Positions 7,617 through 15,489 of a stretch of DNA of 40,957 nucleotides are shown one piece after another. The translations under genes and the position numbers were made by a program. The stretch covers positions 1-40,957 of the forward strand of contig DATEBA010000020.1 of NCBI GenBank assembly GCA_035288045.1, in the 5' to 3' direction. This DNA is from DATEBA01 sp035288045. Its GTDB lineage: Bacteria > Actinomycetota > UBA4738 > HRBIN12. Below the pieces are notes generated by a model, which saw only the letters and a program-made list of their open reading frames with translations, searched no databases and was not told where the DNA came from. The stretch's first letter is position 1, and each line of letters begins with the position of its first letter.

Positions 7617-7622
7617 ATTATA
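7617..7622 (-). promoter_or_regulatory. -10 box (TATAAT) for the gre-family gene
   Basis: A perfect TATAAT on the minus strand lies 38 bases upstream of the gre start, in the short gap after the permease stop. No TTGACA-like -35 is seen at 16-18 bases. It would let gre be transcribed apart from the CBS-permease chain. Confidence 0.5.
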
Positions 7623-7636
7623 GGGGGCATCCGCGA

Positions 7637-8923
7637 CTAGGCGAGCACGAAGTAGCGCAGCCAAAGGTAGCCGGCGGACAACGCGACCGTGGTCACCGCA
7701 ACGACGGCACCGTACTTCAGGAACTCCACGAAGCGGATCCGGTACCCGCTCCGCTCGGCTACTCCCAACGCCACGACGTTCGCGCTCGCCCCGATCGAGG
7801 TGGCATTCCCGCCGAGATCGGCGCCCAACGCTAGGGCCCACCACAGAACCGTCGTCTCGCCGGGAAGCGTTCGGGCAAGCTCGTGGACGAGTGGCGCCAT
7901 CGTTGCGACGTACGGGATGTTGTCGACGACGGCCGAGAGCGGCGCGGAGAGAACGACCAGGAGCATCGTTGAGAGCAGGAGACTCCCGCCGGTGAAGTCC
8001 GTCGCCCACTCCGCGAGCTGATGCACGACACCGACCTTCACGAGCGCTCCGACCATGACGAACAGCCCCATGAAGAACAGGAGCGTCGGCCACTCCACCT
8101 CTCGCAGGAACGGTGCCGGTTCCTGCCTCGAGATCAACAGCAGGACACCGGCGCCGAGGAGCGCGATGACCGACGGCTCGTAGCCGAGGGCGCGATGGAA
8201 CAGGAACCCGACAGTCACTACGGCCAGCACCGCGAGCGATCGGAACAGCAAAGGGCCGCGGGTGAGGGCCTCGCGCTCATCGAGCGCCATCACCTCCCGG
8301 ACGCGCTCCGGATGGTAGGCGAGATCGTTCCGGAAGAGCACCTTCGCGAGAACGAGAAACACGACCAGCAGGAGCAGCACGATCGGCCCGAGGTTCAGCA
8401 CGAAGTCCGCGTAGGAGAGCCCCGCCTCGCTTCCTATCAGGATGTTCGGCGGGTCTCCGACGAGGGTGGCGGTTCCGCCGATGTTCGAGGCCATCACCTC
8501 GGCGATCAGGAGCGGGACCGGTGAGGTGCCGAGGCGCTCAGCGATCAGAACCGTGACGGGTGCCACGAGCAGCACGGTCGTTACGTTGTCGAGCAGGGCC
8601 GAAGCGACCGCCGTGATGAGCGACAGCAGCACGAGGATCGTGAAGGGTCGTCCTCGAGCGCGTTTCGCCGACCAGATCGCGAGGTACTCGAATAAGCCCG
8701 TCTGCCGGATGACCCCAACGATGATCATCATCCCGAGCAGCAGGAGGATCACGTTCCAGTCAACACCCGTTCGCTCGGAGCTGAACGCGTCCTCCACAGT
8801 GATGACTTGCAGCCCGAGCAGGAGCCCGGCACCCGTAAGCGCCACGATGACCCGATGTACCCACTCTGTGGCGATCAGCGTGTAAGCGCCGACGAAGACC
8901 ACGACGGTGATCGCCGTTCTCAT
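7637..8923 (-). CDS. ArsB/NhaD/SLC13-type anion or Na+ permease
   Basis: A 428-residue inner-membrane transporter of the ion transporter superfamily, with about 11-12 hydrophobic helices. Two inverted half-repeats are visible: LLDNVTTVLLVAPVTVLI with GGTATLVGDPPNILIGS, then VVDNIPYVATMAPLVHEL with LGGNATSIGASANVVALG. The paired DN..T/PY and G.A...G...N signatures mark ArsB, NhaD and SLC13-like proteins. Substrate (arsenite, Na+/H+ or a dicarboxylate) cannot be told from sequence alone. No ars genes are nearby, so arsenite is not favoured by context. Its ATG overlaps the stop of the upstream CBS gene (ATGA), implying coupled translation. Confidence 0.88.
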   Translation of the reverse strand: MRTAITVVVFVGAYTLIATEWVHRVIVALTGAGLLLGLQVITVEDAFSSERTGVDWNVILLLLGMMIIVGVIRQTGLFEYLAIWSAKRARGRPFTILVLLSLITAVASALLDNVTTVLLVAPVTVLIAERLGTSPVPLLIAEVMASNIGGTATLVGDPPNILIGSEAGLSYADFVLNLGPIVLLLLVVFLVLAKVLFRNDLAYHPERVREVMALDEREALTRGPLLFRSLAVLAVVTVGFLFHRALGYEPSVIALLGAGVLLLISRQEPAPFLREVEWPTLLFFMGLFVMVGALVKVGVVHQLAEWATDFTGGSLLLSTMLLVVLSAPLSAVVDNIPYVATMAPLVHELARTLPGETTVLWWALALGADLGGNATSIGASANVVALGVAERSGYRIRFVEFLKYGAVVAVTTVALSAGYLWLRYFVLA

Positions 8924-9366
8924 CCGCGCGCCAGCAGATGCGAGAGAAGTCGGTTGATCGTGATGCCGCCGAGCAGGTGGCCGTCGTCGACCACACCGAC
9001 GAGCGGCGTACGCGCCCGTACCATGACCGACGCAACCTCGATCAGCGTCGCGTCCGCGTCGACACGCACCTCGGTCTCCTGATCCTCCGGGAGGAGATCG
9101 GCGGCCGTCCGTCCGCCGAGCCACAGCCACAGCTCGTCGGCGGGCTCCTCCTCGACGACAGCGGCCAGAGCACGGTCCTCCTCGACGTAGGAGGGCAGCA
9201 GCTCGCGGAGCAGAGACGAGTCGGACACGACGCCGAGCAACTCACCGGCGGGGCCAAGGACGAAGATCGCGCGAATGTCAACACTGGCGAGCTTCTCAGC
9301 GGCCTCAGAGGCCGGCGCATCCGCGCGAACCGACGGCTGCGGCACGGCCAGGTCGCGAGCCCTCAC
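8920..9366 (-). CDS. Tandem CBS-domain protein
   Basis: A 148-residue cytosolic protein made of two CBS repeats that form one Bateman module. The first is at about residues 1-60 (ASEAAEKLASVDIRAIFVLG, GVVSDSSLLREL). The second is at about 85-145 (TLIEVASVMVRARTPLVGVV, GGITINRLLSHL). Such modules bind adenine nucleotides and control a partner, here most likely the anion permease whose start overlaps this stop by four bases. The GTG at 9366 is chosen because it directly precedes the first CBS strand and overlaps the upstream small ORF's stop. The conserved Asp for ribose binding is seen in GVVSDSSLL and replaced in the second repeat (GGITINRLL). Confidence 0.85.
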   Translation of the reverse strand: MRARDLAVPQPSVRADAPASEAAEKLASVDIRAIFVLGPAGELLGVVSDSSLLRELLPSYVEEDRALAAVVEEEPADELWLWLGGRTAADLLPEDQETEVRVDADATLIEVASVMVRARTPLVGVVDDGHLLGGITINRLLSHLLARG

Positions 9367-9548
9367 GCGGCCTCCCGAGGGGAAGGCCGGGGCGAGACCG
9401 CCGCGGCCGCGAGGAGCAGCAGGCCACCGGTCGCGGTAGCGAGAACGCGCCGGGGGGGCGGACGACCACGCAAGTACAGAAGACGGTCGGACCGCGACCA
9501 CGAGACCCGGGTGCCGGCCCTCCGGGCGGCTCGTCGTAGGTCGGACAC
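9363..9548 (-). CDS. Possible small single-helix membrane protein
   Basis: A 61-codon reading frame with a GTG start preceded by GGAGAG at a spacing of five. It is arginine-rich (residues 5-34), then has one hydrophobic segment (VLATATGGLLLLAAAAVSP, about 35-53). Its TGA overlaps the GTG of the CBS gene (GTGA). The chain small ORF - CBS - permease would thus be linked by two four-base overlaps. I do not recognise a family. The positive-inside N-terminus suggests an inner-membrane peptide, perhaps an accessory of the permease. It could also be a chance frame in GC-rich DNA. Confidence 0.45.
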   Translation of the reverse strand: MSDLRRAARRAGTRVSWSRSDRLLYLRGRPPPRRVLATATGGLLLLAAAAVSPRPSPREAA

Positions 9549-9599
9549 GCACACTCTCCGTGCCGACCAGGCTTCCCGGCGCACCTTTGGAACCGATTC

Positions 9600-9605
9600 A
9601 TCATA
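9600..9605 (-). promoter_or_regulatory. Candidate -10 (TATGAT) for the CBS-permease chain
   Basis: TATGAT on the minus strand, about 50 bases upstream of the small ORF start, in the otherwise gene-free gap 9549-9695 between divergent genes. No convincing -35. Confidence 0.3.
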
Positions 9606-9680
9606 CCGCACCCCTCGGGGCGCCTTCCGGAGGATCGGAAGAAGGTCCCGATGGTCGTTGTGAGGGCACCTCCAGCCCGG

Positions 9681-9686
9681 TAGCCT
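9681..9686 (+). promoter_or_regulatory. Candidate -10 (TAGCCT) for a leaderless transcript
   Basis: TAGCCT ends nine bases before the TTG start of the membrane-anchored protein. No Shine-Dalgarno is present between them, so the mRNA may start at the codon. Confidence 0.35.
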
Positions 9687-9695
9687 CTCGGCGCT

Positions 9696-10412
9696 TTGGC
9701 AGAAGGCCGTCACCGTGCAGAGTCGCGGCGGATCCCCCCCGCACTCATAGTCGTCCCGATCGTCCTGGTGGCGGTCGGTGCGGCCGCGTGGTTCTTCTTC
9801 CTCCGTGACGGCGACGGCCTGCCCTTCGTCGGAGACGACACCAAGGAGCGAGTCTTCGAGATCCCGGACTTCGAGTTCCGCGTCGCGCGAACGCTGCTCG
9901 TTCCGTCCACGGGGGATCAGACGGAGAAGTTCGCCCAGGTGACGCCGGAGGCCCAGGCCGCGATCGACGAGGTCGCCGGTACGATGTCGGACCTCTACGC
10001 CGGGGCCTTCCTGGACCCGAACAACTGGCGGAAGGGCCGCTATCACAGCGTCTTCGACCTGTTCCACGGTACTTCCAAGGCCGCCGCGAAGGAGGACCTC
10101 GAGATCCTCACCGCCGGCTCAGGTGCGCGGAAAGCCTTCCGTGGCATCGAGCCGGGCAGTGGGAGCCTCGACGCGAAGGTTCTCACCGACCCCAAGGGCA
10201 ACCCGGTGTCGGTCGCGGTCCGGGTGAGCTTCGTCGCCCGCGCCAAGGGCCGTGGCCCGGAGCGGGCAAAGCTCATCAGCCGCGGGTCCTTCATCCTGGC
10301 TCCGTACGCCGGCGCGTGGCGGATCGTCTCCTACGAGGTCGAGCGCGACGACGTGACCAGTGCGCGCGAGGTGGGGGCCACAGCAGCCCCGACCACGGAG
10401 GCGACCCCGTGA
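9696..10412 (+). CDS. Membrane-anchored protein of unknown function, upstream of LCP gene
   Basis: A 238-residue protein with a short basic N-terminus, one transmembrane helix (IPPALIVVPIVLVAVGAAAW, residues 13-32) and a soluble domain of about 190 residues outside the membrane. The domain shows an alternating strand pattern ending AYAGAWRIVSYEVERDD, reminiscent of Mce-associated or NTF2-like extracytoplasmic domains, but I cannot assign a family. The C-terminal tail is Ala/Thr/Pro-rich. TTG is the only start near the promoter. Its TGA overlaps the GTG of the LytR-CpsA-Psr gene, so a cell-envelope role is likely by context. Confidence 0.7.
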   Translation: MAEGRHRAESRRIPPALIVVPIVLVAVGAAAWFFFLRDGDGLPFVGDDTKERVFEIPDFEFRVARTLLVPSTGDQTEKFAQVTPEAQAAIDEVAGTMSDLYAGAFLDPNNWRKGRYHSVFDLFHGTSKAAAKEDLEILTAGSGARKAFRGIEPGSGSLDAKVLTDPKGNPVSVAVRVSFVARAKGRGPERAKLISRGSFILAPYAGAWRIVSYEVERDDVTSAREVGATAAPTTEATP

Positions 10413-11377
10413 TCCCTCGTGTTGCCGTGGCCGCGCGCGAGTCGCTCCGGCGCCATCGGGCGTTCGTGGCCGCCGCGCTGGTCGCGTGGACGCTGGGAGC
10501 GGCGCTCGGCCTCCCTCCGCGCGACGCGAGCGCCGCCAGGCCACTCTTCCAGATCGGGAAGGCGCACGCTGAGTTCACGCCGGCCATGGACGGCTCCGAA
10601 CCGATCTTCATCCTGTTCATCGGAAGCGACGCGCGGCCAGGACAGGCGGTGGACCGCCAGCGCGCCGATTCGATCCACCTCGTCGGGATCAACCTCGAGC
10701 AGCACCGGGCGGCCATCCTCGGGTTCCCGCGGGACTCTTGGGTCCCGATCCCCGGCTACGGGACCCAGAAGATCAACGCGTCGATGGTCTACGGCGGACC
10801 CCCGCTCGTCGTGGAGACCGTCGAGAGCCTGACGGGCATCACTATCGACTACTACGTCCTCACCTCGTTCGAGGGCTTCAAGGCCATGGTGGACTCGATC
10901 GGCGGGATGGTCGTCGAAGTCCAGGTGCCGATGTTCGATCGCTACGCCAAGACCCACTTCGATCCGGGGCGATACCGGCTGAACGGGCACGACACGCTCG
11001 GGTTCGCACGCGATCGCCACAGCCTCTCCTCCGGCGACTTCGGACGCTCGGAGAACCAGGGCCGGGTGTTCCTGTTCGCGCTCCGGCAGTTCCAGAAGGA
11101 GTACGCGAAGGACCCGAGTCGGCTGCTCACGTGGATCGGCGCCGGGCTGCGCAACACCGAGTCGACGCTCTCGATCCGCGAGACGCTCGAGCTCGCGTTC
11201 ACAGCGGCTTCGATCTCGCCGAAGGACATCGAGAACATGGTGACCCCGGGCAGCACCGGGTCGCAGGGCGGCGCGAGCGTCGTCTACATCTCGAGCTCGG
11301 CGCAGGCGATCTACCGGGACATGGCAGACGACGGGCTGGTGGAGAACAAGAACCTCCCGCCGGTCCAGGTCCCCTAG
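10409..11377 (+). CDS. LytR-CpsA-Psr (LCP) family phosphotransferase
   Basis: A 322-residue envelope enzyme. LCP proteins move undecaprenyl-phosphate-linked glycans onto peptidoglycan or other wall acceptors. After an N-terminal signal-anchor (AFVAAALVAWTLGAALG), the LCP domain runs from about residue 60 to 260. It has the family hallmarks: FILFIGSDARPG, RADSIHLVGINLE, GFPRDSWVPIPGYGTQKINA, GLDY-like ITIDYYVLTSFEGFKAMVDSIGG and LGFARDRHSLSSGDFGRSENQ. These include the conserved Asp/Arg residues that hold Mg2+ and the lipid pyrophosphate. GTG at 10409 overlaps the upstream TGA. With the downstream flippase and glycosyltransferase it suggests wall-glycan attachment. Confidence 0.93.
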   Translation: MIPRVAVAARESLRRHRAFVAAALVAWTLGAALGLPPRDASAARPLFQIGKAHAEFTPAMDGSEPIFILFIGSDARPGQAVDRQRADSIHLVGINLEQHRAAILGFPRDSWVPIPGYGTQKINASMVYGGPPLVVETVESLTGITIDYYVLTSFEGFKAMVDSIGGMVVEVQVPMFDRYAKTHFDPGRYRLNGHDTLGFARDRHSLSSGDFGRSENQGRVFLFALRQFQKEYAKDPSRLLTWIGAGLRNTESTLSIRETLELAFTAASISPKDIENMVTPGSTGSQGGASVVYISSSAQAIYRDMADDGLVENKNLPPVQVP

Positions 11378-11387
11378 GGGCCTCTGC

Positions 11388-11393
11388 TAGTCT
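11388..11393 (+). promoter_or_regulatory. Candidate -10 (TAGTCT) for the antiporter gene
   Basis: TAGTCT ends ten bases before the TTG start at 11404, in the 26-base gap after the LCP gene. There is no ribosome-binding site, which fits leaderless initiation. Confidence 0.35.
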
Positions 11394-11403
11394 CGCGCCA
11401 CCG

Positions 11404-12711
11404 TTGACCACCCTCAGGGAGGATCTCGGCGACGTCCACCCCGCGAGGCAGGGTCTGTCGATCGCGCTGGCTCTTGCGGTCACCGCCCCCGGGCTGATCC
11501 TCCGGATCGGAGGCATAGAGGTCGCCCACCCGCTCGAGGCGCTGGTATTCGGAGCGGCGATCGTCGGGGCAGCGTTCATCCTGTCGTGGGCGGCAGAGGT
11601 GGCGCAGCTCGATATCTCGGCGGGTCTCGCGATCGCGGTCCTGGCGCTGATCGCCGTGCTCCCCGAGTACGCGGTCGACCTCGTCTTCGCGCAGAAGGCC
11701 GGAAACGCGGTGGAGGTGTTCGGGCCGGTCTGCAAGGCACCCGCAGTGACCACGGAGTCGTCCTGCTCGCTCGCCCTCGCCAACATGACAGGGTCGAACC
11801 GGCTGCTCATCGGGGTCGGCTGGTCGATGGTCGTGTTCATCGCGTGGTACCGGTTCCGACGAGCGGGGAGGCCGAGCTCCGGCATCGAGCTCGGCCGTGA
11901 GCACTCGATCGAGATCGCGTACCTGGCGCTCGCGACCATCTACTCGCTGTTCCTACCGCTCAAGGAGACCGTGACGCCGGTGGACGCCCTGGTTCTCGTC
12001 GGGATCTTCGCGGCGTACACGATCCGCGTGGCCAAGGCGCCGCCGGAGGAGCCGCACCTCGTCGGGCCGGCCCGCTACGTAGGCGGGTTCGGGGTCGCCG
12101 GGCGTCGGGCAAGCGTCGTCGCGATGTTCGCGGTGTCGGCGGCCATCATCCTGCTCTGCGCGGAGCGGTTCGCCGAGGCCCTCGTCGGCACCGGGTTGGA
12201 CCTCGGCATAAGCGAGTTCCTCCTCGTCCAGTGGCTCGCACCCCTTGCTTCGGAGGCGCCCGAGCTCCTTGTCGCCGGCCTATACGCGTGGCGCCTCAAC
12301 ACGAACGCCGGGCTCGGGACGCTCGTGTCATCGAAGGTTAACCAGTGGACGCTGCTCGTGGGAACGCTCCCGATCGTGTTCGCCCTCGCTCTCGGGCAGC
12401 TCCACGGACTGCCGATCGAGGCCCGGCAGCGAGAGGAGATCCTCCTGACCGCGGCGCAGTCGTTCTTCGCGCTGGCGATCCTGGCGAACCTCTCGATATC
12501 GGTCCGGGAGGCCTGGCTGCTCTTCGGCCTCTTCTGGGCGCAGTTCATCATCGGCGGGGTGGTGCCCGAGTCGGTCCACGGGGTCGAGCGGATCGCGGTC
12601 TCGGTGATCTACCTGACGCTCGGCGCAGGCATCCTCCTGCGCGACAGGCGGCGACTGCCGCGGCTCCTGCGAGACGGCTTCCGCGTCCCGCACGACGAGC
12701 TCCACGGCTGA
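11404..12711 (+). CDS. Ca2+:cation antiporter family (Na+/Ca2+ exchanger-like)
   Basis: A 435-residue inner-membrane protein with about eleven helices and the two inverted alpha-repeats of the CaCA family. Alpha-1 has AVLPEYAVDLVFAQKAG and SLALANMTGSNRLLIGVGW. Alpha-2 has QWLAPLASEAPELLVAGLY and GTLVSSKVNQWTLLVGTLP. The glutamates in PEY and APE and the asparagines in NMTGSN and KVNQ are the expected ion-coordinating residues. The alpha-1 repeat has a longer loop than usual (between residues 90 and 120). The TTG start is the first in frame and places a short cytosolic N-terminus before helix 1. It probably exports Ca2+ against Na+ or H+. Confidence 0.85.
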   Translation: MTTLREDLGDVHPARQGLSIALALAVTAPGLILRIGGIEVAHPLEALVFGAAIVGAAFILSWAAEVAQLDISAGLAIAVLALIAVLPEYAVDLVFAQKAGNAVEVFGPVCKAPAVTTESSCSLALANMTGSNRLLIGVGWSMVVFIAWYRFRRAGRPSSGIELGREHSIEIAYLALATIYSLFLPLKETVTPVDALVLVGIFAAYTIRVAKAPPEEPHLVGPARYVGGFGVAGRRASVVAMFAVSAAIILLCAERFAEALVGTGLDLGISEFLLVQWLAPLASEAPELLVAGLYAWRLNTNAGLGTLVSSKVNQWTLLVGTLPIVFALALGQLHGLPIEARQREEILLTAAQSFFALAILANLSISVREAWLLFGLFWAQFIIGGVVPESVHGVERIAVSVIYLTLGAGILLRDRRRLPRLLRDGFRVPHDELHG

Positions 12712-12732
12712 CGGCGCGTCGGGGGCGACCGC

Positions 12733-12738
12733 TACGAT
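12733..12738 (+). promoter_or_regulatory. Candidate -10 (TACGAT) before the helicase gene
   Basis: TACGAT overlaps the ATG at 12737 and ends seven bases before an in-frame GTG at 12746. If this promoter is used, translation must begin at the GTG, as a leaderless message. Confidence 0.4.
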
Positions 12739-15016
12739 GCCGTCCGTGGACGCGCAGGCTTTCCTCGGGACCCTCGTGGCCGACGAGGAGGTCGGGCCGT
12801 CGCTCGTCCACGTGCGCGAGCTCCCGGGACGAGCACCCGACCCGCAGTCGTTCGACGGCCTGCCGGAGATCGTTGCGGACCGGCTCGGACTCCTCGGCAT
12901 CGAGGGACTCCACGCGCACCAGGCGGTCGCGCTCGAGACGCTGTCGGCCGGCCGCAGCACCATCATCGCGACGGGGACCGCCTCGGGGAAGACCCTCGCC
13001 TACAACCTCGCGTTCTCTCGCGACGTCCTCCTGAACGCGAAGGCGACCGCACTGTACCTGTTCCCGACCAAGGCGTTGGCCCGCGACCAGCTGCGGCAGG
13101 CCCGCGAGCTGCGGCTCCCGCAGATCCGGGCGGCCGTCTACGACGGAGACACGCCGAGGGACGAGCGGCCGCTGATCCGGCGGAACGCGAACCTGGTGAT
13201 GACGAACCCCGACATGCTTCACGCCGGCATCCTTCCGGACCACAAGCGCTGGGCCGACTTCTTCCTCCGGCTCTCGCTCGTCGTGGTCGACGAGGCTCAT
13301 GTGTGTCGTGGCGTGTTCGGATCACACGTGGCGATGGTGCTCCGGCGGTTGAGGAGGATGGTTGCTCGGTACGGGGGCTCGCCGCGGTTCGCGCTGGCAT
13401 CCGCCACCGTGGGCAACCCCGCGGAGCTCGCCGAGCGGCTGGTCGGCGTCCCGTTCGAGGCCGTGACCGAAGACTCGTCGCCGGCCGGCGAGAAGCTCTT
13501 CGTCCTGTGGAACCCGCCGGTCGTGGACGAGGAGTCGGGCGTGCGCCGAAGCGCGCTCTCCGAGGGCTCGTGGCTCGTGGGGCGCCTCGCCGAGGCCGGC
13601 GTGCGCACGATCGGGTTCGCCCGCTCGCGGAAGGCGGCGGAGCTGCTCGCGGAGTTCGCGCGGCGCGAGGTGTCGGCCGGCGTACGGGACCGCATAAAGG
13701 CATACCGTGCCGGGTACCTGCCGGAGGAGCGACGGGCGCTCGAGCGTGCCCTCGCCGAGGGCGAGCTCCTGGCGGTGGCCTCGACGAACGCGCTCGAGCT
13801 CGGCGTCGACATCGGCTTTCTCGACGCCGCGGTGCTGGTCGGCTACCCCGGCACCCGTGCGTCGCTCTGGCAGCAGGCCGGGCGCGCGGGCCGGCGGGAG
13901 GGCGGCTCGCTCGCCGTGCTCGTCGCGCAGGACGACCCCCTCGATCAGTACCTGGTCGCGCACCCCGCGGACCTGTTCGACAAGCCCCCGGAGGACGCGG
14001 TCGTGGACCCGACGAACCCGTTCGTCGTGGAACCACACCTGGCGTGCGCGGCGGCCGAGCACCCGCTCTCCGATGAGGAGCTCGCGTTCTTCGGCTCGGC
14101 CGCCGCGCCCGCATCCCAACGTCTCGAGGAGCGGGGCGAGCTCGTGAGACGGCGGGGGATGCTATGTCGTCCCGCCGGCCGAGGATCACCGCACCGCGGA
14201 GTCGACATCCGGTCAGCCTCCGGATCCGTGTTCTCGATCGTCGCCGAGGACACGGGTGAGCTCCTCGGCACCGTCGACGAGGCACGCGCCTTCTGGCAGG
14301 TCTACCCGGGCGCGATCTACCTCCACCAGGGCGAGCAGTTCGAGGTCCGAGAGCTGGATCTCGTGGGACACGCGGCACTGGTGGAGCGCTCCGATGCTGC
14401 CTACTACACACAGTCGCGCGACGTCACCGATATCGACGTCGTCGAGGTGCTCGAGGAGTCACGTACGGGCGATGTCGCGACTTTCTTCGGGACCGTTCGT
14501 GTGACGAACCAGGTCGTGGGATTCGTACGCAAGCTGGTAGCGACCGGCGAGACGCTCGCCACCGTTCCCCTGGCCCTACCGCCGCAGACCCTCGAGACCA
14601 AGGCGGTCTGGTGGGCGGTACCCCCGTCGGTGATAGAGCTTGCTGCGGTGGAGGAGGCCGCGCTGCCCGGAGCGGCGCACGCGGCCGAGCACGCCGCGAT
14701 CGGGCTCCTCCCGCTCGTCGCGACGTGCGACCGCTGGGACGTCGGCGGCGTCTCCACACCCCTTCACCCCGCGACCGGCGTCTGCACGATCTTCGTCTAC
14801 GACGGCTACCCGGGCGGCGCCGGGATCACGGAGCGCGGATTCCGCTCGGCCGCAAGGCTTCTGAAGGCTACCCTGGAAACCGTGAAGGCGTGCCCCTGCT
14901 CGCACGGCTGTCCATCGTGCGTGCAGTCGCCTAAATGCGGCAACGGCAACGAGCCGCTCGACAAGCAGGGCGCCGTCGCGCTGCTCGCAGCTATGCTCGG
15001 GATCACATGGGGATGA
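12737..15016 (+). CDS. MrfA/Hrq1-type superfamily 2 helicase with Zn-binding C-terminal domain
   Basis: A 759-residue DNA helicase of the YprA/MrfA-Hrq1 group, which acts in repair of crosslinks and mitomycin-type damage. The helicase core shows Walker A ATGTASGKT (78-86), FPTKALARDQ (109-118), VVVDEAH (182-188), ASATVGNP (motif III) and QQAGRAGRR (motif VI). The C-terminal MrfA zinc-binding (DUF1998-like) domain ends in CPCSHGCPSCVQSPKCGNGN, the four-cysteine cluster typical of the family. The start may be ATG 12737 or GTG 12746: the overlapping -10 favours the GTG. Its stop overlaps the start of the next gene. An N-terminal ubiquitin-like or WH domain as in eukaryotic Hrq1 is absent. Confidence 0.93.
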   Translation: MPSVDAQAFLGTLVADEEVGPSLVHVRELPGRAPDPQSFDGLPEIVADRLGLLGIEGLHAHQAVALETLSAGRSTIIATGTASGKTLAYNLAFSRDVLLNAKATALYLFPTKALARDQLRQARELRLPQIRAAVYDGDTPRDERPLIRRNANLVMTNPDMLHAGILPDHKRWADFFLRLSLVVVDEAHVCRGVFGSHVAMVLRRLRRMVARYGGSPRFALASATVGNPAELAERLVGVPFEAVTEDSSPAGEKLFVLWNPPVVDEESGVRRSALSEGSWLVGRLAEAGVRTIGFARSRKAAELLAEFARREVSAGVRDRIKAYRAGYLPEERRALERALAEGELLAVASTNALELGVDIGFLDAAVLVGYPGTRASLWQQAGRAGRREGGSLAVLVAQDDPLDQYLVAHPADLFDKPPEDAVVDPTNPFVVEPHLACAAAEHPLSDEELAFFGSAAAPASQRLEERGELVRRRGMLCRPAGRGSPHRGVDIRSASGSVFSIVAEDTGELLGTVDEARAFWQVYPGAIYLHQGEQFEVRELDLVGHAALVERSDAAYYTQSRDVTDIDVVEVLEESRTGDVATFFGTVRVTNQVVGFVRKLVATGETLATVPLALPPQTLETKAVWWAVPPSVIELAAVEEAALPGAAHAAEHAAIGLLPLVATCDRWDVGGVSTPLHPATGVCTIFVYDGYPGGAGITERGFRSAARLLKATLETVKACPCSHGCPSCVQSPKCGNGNEPLDKQGAVALLAAMLGITWG

Positions 15017-15489
15017 CGCGGCCCTACGTCGCTGTGTGCGGCCCGGCGAGCGGCACGCGGCAGGAGCTCGCTTGGGCGGAGGAGGTCGGACGCCTCCTCG
15101 CGCGCTCTGGCGCCGTCGTCGTGTGCGGCGGGCTCGGTGGCGTCATGCACGCGGCCGCGCAGGGCGCGGAAGCCGAGGACGGCACCTCGATCGGCATCGT
15201 CCCCGGCGACGATCGAACTCCCGCCAGCCCCCACCTCTCCGCGGTAGTGGCGACGGGGATGGGCGAAGCCCGGAACGCGATCATCGTGCGCACCGCCGAC
15301 GTCGTGATCGCCGTCTCGGGCGAGTTCGGCACGCTGTCGGAGATAGCGCTCGCGCTCAAGATGGGCAAACCGGTCATCGGCCTCGGGACGTGGGAGCTCG
15401 CGAAGGGTGGTCGCGAGATCGCCGCCATCGTGCCCGCGCGAGCACCGGCCGAGGCGGTCGAGCTGGCGCTCGCGACGGTCGCCCGGTGA
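15013..15489 (+). CDS. TIGR00725-type LOG-like (lysine decarboxylase-fold) protein
   Basis: A 158-residue Rossmann-fold protein of the TIGR00725 group, related to cytokinin riboside phosphoribohydrolases (LOG) and molybdenum-cofactor carriers. It has an N-terminal VAVCGPASGT nucleotide loop, VVVCGGLGGVMHAAAQGA in the middle, and VSGEFGTLSEIALALKMGKP. The last matches the family's (P/S)GxxGTxxE motif, which carries the active-site glutamate. The true activity of this subgroup is not established. ATG 15013 overlaps the helicase TGA, and an ATG six bases upstream (15007) is an alternative. It overlaps the sua5 GTG by four bases at its end. Confidence 0.85.
   Translation: MTRPYVAVCGPASGTRQELAWAEEVGRLLARSGAVVVCGGLGGVMHAAAQGAEAEDGTSIGIVPGDDRTPASPHLSAVVATGMGEARNAIIVRTADVVIAVSGEFGTLSEIALALKMGKPVIGLGTWELAKGGREIAAIVPARAPAEAVELALATVAR

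Noticed and set aside
11371..11380. CCCCTAGGGG palindrome at the LCP stop codon as a terminator
   Set aside because: It has no loop and no following T tract. It is more simply the stop codon within GC-rich sequence.
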